Assembly: GCA_025355725.1 (NCBI GenBank)
Contig: JANXZC010000076.1
Location: forward strand, 1-39,999
DNA: 39,999 nucleotides
Source of the DNA: Syntrophus sp. (in: bacteria)
GTDB taxonomy: Bacteria; Desulfobacterota; Syntrophia; Syntrophales; UBA8958
Direction of reading: 5' to 3'
Shown: one piece after another, positions 34,472-39,999 of the stretch
Layout of the letters: each line of letters begins with the position of its first letter
Numbering within the stretch: position 1 is the stretch's first letter
The notes under the pieces: model-generated
Seen by the model: only the letters and a program-made list of their open reading frames with translations
What the model was told of the DNA's origin: nothing
Database searches by the model: none
Made by a program: the position numbers and the translations under genes

Positions 34472-35536
34472 TTAACCGCCGTACTGTTCATCGATCCAGT
34501 GCTGGTACTCTCCGGAGCGGACCCGATCGGACCAGTCGCGGTTGGTTGCGTACCATTCAATTGTTTTCCGCAGCCCCGTGGCAAAAGACTCCCGAGGTTC
34601 CCATCCTAATGCCTTCTGAAGTTTGGAAAAATCAATGGCGTAGCGGCGGTCGTGCCCGGGACGGTCTTTTACATAAATAATCAGATCCTGCCGGGACTTA
34701 CCGTTCTCCCGGGGCCTAATTTCGTCCAGGATTGCCAGAATCATGTTGACAATAACGATATTCTCGATCTCCGAGGCGCCGCCGACGTTGTAGGTCTCTC
34801 CTCTTTCACCCCTTTTCATGATCGTCCAGATAGCCTCGCAGTGATCCGTCACATAGAGCCAGTCCCGGACGTTTTTGCCGTCGCCGTATATGGGGAGGGG
34901 TTTTTCTTCCAGGGCATTCAAGACCATGAGGGGAATGAGTTTTTCCGGAAACTGATACGCCCCGTAGTTATTGGAACAATTCGATAGGGTCGTCGGCAGG
35001 CCGAAGGTTTCATGATAGGCCCGAACCAGGTGGTCGGAGGCCGCCTTCGAGGCCGAATAGGGACTGTTGGGACGGTACGGCGTCTCTTCGGTAAAGAGTC
35101 CTTCCGGGCCCAGGCTGCCATAGACTTCATCGGTGCTGATGTGATGAAATATCTGAAAGGCGTCGCCCCGGCCACGGGCGATCTCAAGAAGATTGAAGGT
35201 ACCGATAATATTGCTGAAGATAAAGCTGTCGGGCCGCTTGATGGAACGGTCCACGTGGGACTCGGCGGCAAAATGGCAGATCCCGTCGATCCCGTATTCG
35301 GCAAAGATCTTTTTCATGGCCTCAAGATCGCAGATGTCGGCCCGGACAAATACATACCGGCCGGGCCAGGTCTTGGCCACACCCTTGAGGTTTTCCGGAT
35401 TCCCGGCATAGGTCAGAGTATCGACATTGATGATTCGCCCCTGAAAATCGCTCTGCTCCAGCAGATACCGGATGAAGTTGCTGCCGATGAATCCGCAACC
35501 ACCCGTCACCATAAGGTTTTTAATTTTCATGTTCAT
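34472..35536 (-). CDS. rfbB: dTDP-glucose 4,6-dehydratase
   Basis: A 354-residue extended short-chain dehydrogenase/reductase. It has the NAD-binding motif TGGCGFIGSNFIRYLL (about 12-27), STDEVYGSLG (catalytic Thr-Asp-Glu) and YSASKAASDH with the YxxxK pair. It converts dTDP-glucose to dTDP-4-keto-6-deoxyglucose, the precursor of dTDP-rhamnose and other deoxysugars for surface polysaccharides. The rfbA, rfbC and rfbD genes are not in the window. AAGGA lies seven bases before ATG 35536. It sits 36 bases after the SufBD-like gene. Confidence 0.93.
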   Translation of the reverse strand: MNMKIKNLMVTGGCGFIGSNFIRYLLEQSDFQGRIINVDTLTYAGNPENLKGVAKTWPGRYVFVRADICDLEAMKKIFAEYGIDGICHFAAESHVDRSIKRPDSFIFSNIIGTFNLLEIARGRGDAFQIFHHISTDEVYGSLGPEGLFTEETPYRPNSPYSASKAASDHLVRAYHETFGLPTTLSNCSNNYGAYQFPEKLIPLMVLNALEEKPLPIYGDGKNVRDWLYVTDHCEAIWTIMKRGERGETYNVGGASEIENIVIVNMILAILDEIRPRENGKSRQDLIIYVKDRPGHDRRYAIDFSKLQKALGWEPRESFATGLRKTIEWYATNRDWSDRVRSGEYQHWIDEQYGG

Positions 35537-35572
35537 ATAATTATCCTTAATATTATAGCGATCGGATTAGTC

Positions 35573-36493
35573 TTACTTTAAGAATCCCTGAATAATCCGG
35601 TTGACGGCCTCGTCGTAGGTCAGCCCCAGGCTCATCAGTTTCATTAGCTGGTCGCTGGCGATCTTGCCGATGGAGGCTTCATGGGTAAGAGCCGCGTCGG
35701 GATGGCGCGCCTTCAGAGAAGGCACCGTGTCGTTCCGGCCGTTGTCCATGATAATGGCGTCACACTCGATGTGACCGAAACAGGGGGCCAGGGCCTCCAT
35801 GGTGGCATAGAAATCCTGCTCCGAGTCCCCCTTGATCACGGAACGGGAGATCATGTTGGCCCGGCTGCCGGCCCCCGCCAGGATTATGGTATTGGCGGAG
35901 ACTGCCTTCTGGTTCCCTTCCGTCAGGACCCGTTCGGTAATGAGAAGCAGGCTGTCCGGCCCCAGGGTCGCCTCATTGGTCCGGTTCGCCTCGTCCACCC
36001 CGCCGATCTGGGTAAGCTCCATCTCCGCCGTCGCCCCCGCTTCCAGAAAGACCTTCGTCGTCGGATTCAGGGTGCGCCGTCCCCGACCGGGACCGCTGGC
36101 GTAGTGCTTTTCCACATACTTCACCTTCGCCCCTTTGCCGACCCGAAACTCGTGAATCCCTGCGTGGCCCTCCGGTTCCAGGGTGCCGCAATGGATGCCG
36201 CAGCCGGCGATAATGGTCACATCGGACCCTTCCCCGATGATGAAATTGTTATAAACGACATCATAGAGGCCCGCCTGGCTGAGGATAACGGGGATATGGA
36301 CGGATTCGTTGATGGTCCCCGGCTTGATGGTGACAACGATCCCCGAACCGTCGGCATTCGACTCGATGTTGATATTGGCCGAAACTTCCCGTTTCAGCAG
36401 CTTGCCGTTCTTGCGGATATTGAAGGCCCCTTTGGGGAGCCCCTCGAGATCCGCAACCGTCTTCAACAGATCCTTATCGATAGCATCCAACAT
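35573..36493 (-). CDS. SufB/SufD-family scaffold of a minimal SUF system
   Basis: A 306-residue protein with the beta-helix core of the SufBD family but much shorter than SufB (about 470 residues). Family features include the AGCGIHCG segment, TLNPTTKVFLEAGATAEME, and the C-terminal ARHPDAALTHEASIGKIASDQLMKLMSLGL, where SufB/SufD typically has the H-E-A-S-I/V-G motif. With SufC it would form a two-component scaffold for Fe-S cluster assembly of the kind proposed as ancestral (SmsBC) in anaerobes and archaea. No sufS or sufE is adjacent. AGGTG lies six bases before ATG 36493. It overlaps the end of sufC by 20 bases, implying coupled translation. Confidence 0.85.
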   Translation of the reverse strand: MLDAIDKDLLKTVADLEGLPKGAFNIRKNGKLLKREVSANINIESNADGSGIVVTIKPGTINESVHIPVILSQAGLYDVVYNNFIIGEGSDVTIIAGCGIHCGTLEPEGHAGIHEFRVGKGAKVKYVEKHYASGPGRGRRTLNPTTKVFLEAGATAEMELTQIGGVDEANRTNEATLGPDSLLLITERVLTEGNQKAVSANTIILAGAGSRANMISRSVIKGDSEQDFYATMEALAPCFGHIECDAIIMDNGRNDTVPSLKARHPDAALTHEASIGKIASDQLMKLMSLGLTYDEAVNRIIQGFLK

Positions 36494-37205
36494 CTTTATC
36501 ACCTACACATTTTCTGTAATTGCACACACTCAGGTCATTGAGCATGGGCAGGGCGCCCTTCAGGTCTCCCTTATAAACAAGTTTGCCCTCGCTGATCATG
36601 AGGACGATGTCCGCTGCTTCAAGGAAGGCCCGGTTGTGGCTGACAACCACCGTCGTCGTTCCGTGTTCTTTCTGCTCCCGTTTAAGGAGCCGGACCATCG
36701 GCTGGATCGTCCACAGGTCGATGCCCGTATCGGGTTCGTCATAGATGGCGAGCTTAGGATTCCGGGCGATCGTCGTGGCTAATTCGATCTTCTTGATTTC
36801 TCCCCCGGAAAGCTTTGCATCCACGGGGTTATCGAGAAAGGAGAGGGAGCAGATACCGACCCGCCGCAACAGCGCCAGGAGCATTGCCTCATCGTCCGTT
36901 CCCGCCGCCATGGACAGGAGGTCCCGGAAGGTGATGCCCTTGAAACGGGCAGGCTGTTGAAAACTATAGGCTATTCCTTCCCTGGCCCGCTCCGTGATGG
37001 ATAATGAGGAAATCTCTTTACCCTGAAAACTGATCGACCCTGAACTTACCGGGTTGATACCCATGATGAGTTTGGCCAGAGTCGTCTTGCCACTTCCGTT
37101 AGGGCCGGTGATACTGTAGAATTTACCTTTTTCGAAGGTATAACTCATCCCATCGATGATATTCCGGCCGGACACGGAAAAATAAAGATCCTTAAGCTCA
37201 AGCAT
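36474..37205 (-). CDS. sufC: SufC-type ATPase of Fe-S cluster assembly
   Basis: A 243-residue ABC ATPase with Walker A GPNGSGKTT (about 34-42), signature LSGGEIKKIELA (about 132-143), Walker B LAIYDEPDTGID and the H-loop VVVSHNR. It is the soluble ATPase that powers SufB/SufD rearrangement; it is not a membrane transporter, since no permease is encoded. The C-terminus ends with a Cys-containing CNYRKCVGDKDVGCYR tail. ATG 37205 is preceded by AGGAGG at eight bases. Confidence 0.92.
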   Translation of the reverse strand: MLELKDLYFSVSGRNIIDGMSYTFEKGKFYSITGPNGSGKTTLAKLIMGINPVSSGSISFQGKEISSLSITERAREGIAYSFQQPARFKGITFRDLLSMAAGTDDEAMLLALLRRVGICSLSFLDNPVDAKLSGGEIKKIELATTIARNPKLAIYDEPDTGIDLWTIQPMVRLLKREQKEHGTTTVVVSHNRAFLEAADIVLMISEGKLVYKGDLKGALPMLNDLSVCNYRKCVGDKDVGCYR

Positions 37206-37260
37206 CAATCACACCTCCTCTGATGCACATCATAAAAAAACAGATTTCAAACGGCTACGG

Positions 37261-37288
37261 GTATGATGGAAATTGCCTTTTATGTCAA
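37261..37288 (-). promoter_or_regulatory. Possible promoter of the suf-rfbB-fad gene group
   Basis: On the minus strand TTGACA (37288-37283) is followed after 16 bases by TCATAC (37266-37261), about 55 bases before the sufC start. The -35 box is perfect but the -10 box is poor. A second TTGACC lies further upstream. No regulator site was recognised. Confidence 0.35.
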
Positions 37289-37331
37289 ATCTTTTGTGGC
37301 GGCTGTAAAGGGTCAACTTTTTGCGGGATTA

Positions 37332-38132
37332 TCAAATGTAAGTATGTCCTCCCATGTAATGCTTCTGATAATAGGCATTGGACAGAGAATCGGTACGGAT
37401 TTTTTTGCCTTTTCCCGGAGCGTGGATAAAAAGGCCGTCACCGATATAGACCCCGACATGGGAAACCTTCTTTCCCTTCCCCGTGGCAAAAAAGACAAGG
37501 TCTCCCTTGAGGAGATCATCTTTATCCACACCCTCTCCCGTTCCGAATTGTTCTCCCGACGTTCTGGGCAGATCAATGCCGCTAAGCTGATAGACCGTCA
37601 TGGTCAGCCCGCTGCAATCGAAGCCTGCCTCCGGGGAGGTCCCTCCCCACAGATAGGGGACGCCAAGGAAGCTCCGCGCCGCTTTGACAATCTCATTGCG
37701 GAGATAATCTTCCCCCAGAGTCTCGACTTTGGAGACTGCGTACTCCTCCGGGGCGACTATATAATATTCGTCAATAATCTCTAATATTTTCAGGGCTTCC
37801 GCCTGATTGAGGGCGCTTTCCCGGGCGGCAAAATTCCCGATCCGAACCTTGTAGAGGCCTGTTTTGGCAGCAAAATAGGTGGCATCCAGGCCTTTGTCCT
37901 TCAGGACTTCGGTTAAGCGGGCGGCGTTTTCCGGCTGGGAAAAGGCGCCCGCCTGAATGGTATAGCCCATCCGGGGCAAGGCCTTTTTAACGGTTGCCGG
38001 CCGCGTTTTCTTGGCCGTTGCCGGTTTGGCCTTGTACGGAGGGGTGTAGGCCTTCCGGCTCGAGCATCCCACTCCCAGTAAGAGACAGAGGAGACCCAGA
38101 ACAATGATTTGAAAGGTTCTTCGCCCCCTCAT
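37332..38132 (-). CDS. SPOR-NlpC/P60 lipoprotein (peptidoglycan endopeptidase)
   Basis: A 266-residue lipoprotein. Residues 1-24 are a signal with lipobox LGVGC. A Lys/Ala/Pro-rich linker leads to a SPOR domain (about 56-130; GYTIQAGAFSQPENAARLTE), which binds denuded peptidoglycan at division sites. The NlpC/P60 peptidase domain follows (about 145-266) with catalytic Cys in FDCSGLTMTVY, His in SHVGVYIGDG and the third residue in FIHAPGKG. It probably trims peptide stems in the cell wall. Its ATG overlaps the end of the rlmI-type gene by four bases (ATGA). Confidence 0.92.
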   Translation of the reverse strand: MRGRRTFQIIVLGLLCLLLGVGCSSRKAYTPPYKAKPATAKKTRPATVKKALPRMGYTIQAGAFSQPENAARLTEVLKDKGLDATYFAAKTGLYKVRIGNFAARESALNQAEALKILEIIDEYYIVAPEEYAVSKVETLGEDYLRNEIVKAARSFLGVPYLWGGTSPEAGFDCSGLTMTVYQLSGIDLPRTSGEQFGTGEGVDKDDLLKGDLVFFATGKGKKVSHVGVYIGDGLFIHAPGKGKKIRTDSLSNAYYQKHYMGGHTYI

Positions 38133-39316
38133 GGCAATGCGCTCACCAGGAGTCCTTTCAGGTAGCGCCCCTCGCTGTGGGCAAGGCTTGTCGGGTGATC
38201 CGGGGCAGCCGCAAGCTTCTTCAGGAGCCGGATGGTCTTGCCCGCATCCCGGGCGGCGCCGAGGATGATCTTTTCAAAAAGGGCTTCATCGATGGCGTTG
38301 GAACAGGAGAAGGTCGCCAAGATTCCTCCCGTCGCCAGGCGCCGGAAGGCCTGAAGGTTGATGTCCTTGTATCCCCGGGCGGCGTGCTGAACCTCCCGGC
38401 GGCTTTTCGCAAAGGCGGGGGGGTCCAGGATAATCAGATCGAAGGACTCTTCCGTTTTCCGCAGATACTGGAAGACATCCCCCTTTAGGACCGGATGGTC
38501 CTCCACGGAAAAACCGTTCATTTCCAGATGATGCCGCGCCGCAACGTTTGCCGGTTCCGAAGAATCGACGGACACTACCTGTTTCGCCCCGCCCCGGGCG
38601 GCGTAAACTGAAAAGGCCCCGGTGTAGGAAAAACAGTTCAGGACCGACGACCCATGGCTGAGCGATCCGATCTGACTGCGATTATCCCGTTGATCGAGAA
38701 AGAAGCCTGTTTTCTGGCCGGTACGGATGTCCACCTCAAAAGCAAGGCCATTTTCCCTGATAGGAATAGATTCCGGGGCCGCCTCCCCCCAGACCCAGCC
38801 GGTGCGATCGGCAAGGCCTTCCAGTCGCCGGGCCGGACCGTCGCTCCGCTCCAGAATGCCAAGAGGACCGTATTCCACAACCAGGGCTTCGATCACCGCG
38901 TCCCGTCGTCTTTCCATGCCCGCAGTGCTTATGACCATGACGAGATAATCTCCGTAGCGGTCCACCACCAGGCCGGGCATCCCGTCTCCTTCGGCGTTGA
39001 CCAGTCGCAAGGCCGTCGTATCCGAGGCCAGGATTCTATTTCTCAGGGCGGCCGCATTACGGAGTTGACGTTGCCAGAATTCCTGATCGACCGTCGCGGC
39101 GACGTCCCTGGTCAGCATCCGAAAGGCAATGTCGGATTGGGTATTGTAGAAACCAAGGGCCAAAGGTTGCCCCTCCGTAGTTGTCGCCACCACGATCTCT
39201 CCCGGCTCGGGACGGCCCTTTATTTTTGCCACCGCCCCGGAAAAAAGCCAGGGGTGGCCCCCGACGAGGGACCTTTCACGGCCCTCCTTCAACATTAATT
39301 GCGGATAGTCAGTCAC
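38129..39316 (-). CDS. rlmI: Class I SAM-dependent rRNA (cytosine-5) methyltransferase, RlmI-like
   Basis: A 395-residue protein with an N-terminal PUA domain (about 1-75: GHPWLFSGAVAKIKGRPEPG) and a Rossmann methyltransferase domain. SAM binding is VLNCFSYTGAFSVYAARGGA with VVSVDSS, and the catalytic region is LIILDPPAFAKSRREVQ and ATFSCSNAI, where the Cys is the presumed nucleophile. E. coli RlmI makes m5C1962 in 23S rRNA; the same target is inferred here. The start is GTG 39316 with AGGAG six bases upstream. Confidence 0.9.
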   Translation of the reverse strand: MTDYPQLMLKEGRERSLVGGHPWLFSGAVAKIKGRPEPGEIVVATTTEGQPLALGFYNTQSDIAFRMLTRDVAATVDQEFWQRQLRNAAALRNRILASDTTALRLVNAEGDGMPGLVVDRYGDYLVMVISTAGMERRRDAVIEALVVEYGPLGILERSDGPARRLEGLADRTGWVWGEAAPESIPIRENGLAFEVDIRTGQKTGFFLDQRDNRSQIGSLSHGSSVLNCFSYTGAFSVYAARGGAKQVVSVDSSEPANVAARHHLEMNGFSVEDHPVLKGDVFQYLRKTEESFDLIILDPPAFAKSRREVQHAARGYKDINLQAFRRLATGGILATFSCSNAIDEALFEKIILGAARDAGKTIRLLKKLAAAPDHPTSLAHSEGRYLKGLLVSALP

Positions 39317-39508
39317 GGAGATCTCCTGTTTATTTTAAATGTGCCCTACCTGCTGTAAAGCACGGTTTACTCACCATTTTATCGTAGGGCTTTCTTGCAA
39401 CATTATAATATCTTAACAATTATGATTCGTAATGTCGCATACTTCTCTTAATCAGTCAACATTGACTTAGGGATGACTGAAGTATTCCTCTTAAACAGGA
39501 ATAAGCTT

Positions 39509-39796
39509 TCACTCCACAGATATGCCGCGCTCTGCAAGATCTAAAAGAGGAAGCGTTCTGATAGCGGCCGCATCACAGGCGCAAAAAGTCAGACTGCTTT
39601 CCCTGATCAGGATGGCTAGGGACTCGATTTCACCAGGATGGATGGTAAAACGGGATATTCGGGAGAACTTATTCAAGAGGCCGATATAATTCAACAACGT
39701 TTTTGCGTGATCATTAATTTTTACATACCGGCTGATTTTATCCTGAAGCGATTGTGTAGCCTCGTGGCGCACTTGAAGTCGATAAGGAAGAACCAT
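39509..39796 (-). pseudogene. PIN-like domain protein, probably N-terminally truncated
   Basis: About 95 residues from ATG 39796. The region FTIHPGEIESLAILIRE followed by CACDAAAIRTLPLLDLAERG resembles the middle and C-terminal acidic motifs of PIN-domain toxin nucleases (GEaEaIalA and the final Asp). The N-terminal part with the first catalytic Asp is missing, because only about 40 bases separate this frame from the FKBP gene stop. No ribosome site precedes the start. Probably a remnant of a VapC-like gene; identification is tentative. Confidence 0.4.
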
Positions 39797-39833
39797 GTTG
39801 TTGTGTAGCCGGCAAGAGCTTCCTGATGCGTAT

Positions 39834-39999
39834 TTATTGGAGAAAATTAATAAGTTCCACTTCAAAAATCAAAGTTTCATTAGGTGGAATTGTTCCCATA
39901 CCTTTATCGCCATAAGCCAGACCAGGTGGTATGATGAGAATACGTTTTTCTCCCTTTTTCATTGAAAGAAAAGCCTCATCCCAACCTTTGATTACTTCA
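39834..39999 (-). CDS. FKBP-type peptidyl-prolyl isomerase, C-terminal part (cut by window edge)
   Basis: The last 55 codons of an FKBP domain: [39 protein letters not shown] and [15 protein letters not shown] then stop. These are the hallmark FKBP motifs (GW-E-L-MK-GEK, IPP-LAYG, IPPN-L-F-VEL). The enzyme catalyses cis-trans isomerisation of prolyl bonds. The start lies beyond the window, so the location and any signal peptide are unknown. Confidence 0.9.
   Translation of the reverse strand, partial: EVIKGWDEAFLSMKKGEKRILIIPPGLAYGDKGMGTIPPNETLIFEVELINFLQ

Noticed and set aside
39323-39359. TTTACA-TAAAAT promoter for the rlmI-type gene
   Set aside because: The spacing is acceptable, but the predicted transcript start would fall within the ribosome binding site.
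1-39999. CRISPR array, tRNA or rRNA genes
   Set aside because: Reading through the window I saw no regularly spaced direct repeats and no cloverleaf or rRNA-like sequence; no dedicated search was possible.

Overview
The window looks like a chromosomal segment of an anaerobic deltaproteobacterium, most like the Syntrophales (Syntrophus/Smithella type). This is inferred from gene content, not from a search: a class III (anaerobic) ribonucleotide reductase family protein, a two-gene minimal SUF iron-sulphur system, a fused enoyl-CoA hydratase/3-hydroxyacyl-CoA dehydrogenase, a ferredoxin-nitroreductase, a five-PAS hybrid sensor kinase, and a flavoprotein whose redox cysteine codon is UGA (a probable selenoprotein). 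Genes are tightly packed and most lie on the minus strand. No tRNA, rRNA, CRISPR array or complete insertion sequence was seen.

Layout. 1-1.4 kb: AT-richer accessory DNA with two hairpins, a 5'-truncated DUF262 gene and an overlapping HEPN gene, which look like remains of a defence or toxin locus. 1.4-8.1 kb (minus): flavin-binding PNPOx-like protein, exported PstS-like binding protein, TPR-CHAT lipoprotein, ferredoxin-nitroreductase, and a CoA-disulfide-reductase-like flavoprotein that reads through an in-frame TGA at codon 45. 8.2-13.8 kb (minus): dicarboxylate symporter, four-S1-domain protein, DUF4384 exported protein, MazG, HD protein, DUF1893 protein. 14.1-17.7 kb (plus): MscS-type channel, DUF523-DUF1722 protein, MORN-like repeat protein, tandem universal stress protein. 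17.8-21.9 kb (minus): gmhA-grpE-dnaK behind a consensus promoter, a strong terminator, then surE. 21.9-25.6 kb: a 124-bp palindromic element, an NrdD family protein with Gln at the glycyl-radical position, and an HD phosphohydrolase. 25.65-29.2 kb (plus): SPFH/zinc-ribbon protein, second zinc-ribbon protein, ParA-type ATPase and a small conserved protein, behind a consensus promoter. 29.2-39.3 kb (minus): hybrid kinase, beta-oxidation fusion enzyme, dTDP-glucose dehydratase, SufBD-like protein, SufC, SPOR-NlpC/P60 lipoprotein, RlmI-like methyltransferase. The right edge has a PIN-like fragment and the C-terminus of an FKBP prolyl isomerase.

The strongest discovery is at 6747-8114. A conventional gene call starts after the TGA and loses 61 residues, including the FAD-binding motif and the redox centre. 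Translating through the TGA gives a full-length 455-residue protein with Sec exactly where this family has its catalytic Cys, followed at the right distance by a SECIS-like hairpin with a GG-containing apical loop. Other points are the Gly-to-Gln change in the NrdD radical loop, the missing third cluster Cys in the DUF523 protein, and the SPFH/zinc-ribbon/ParA cluster of unknown function.
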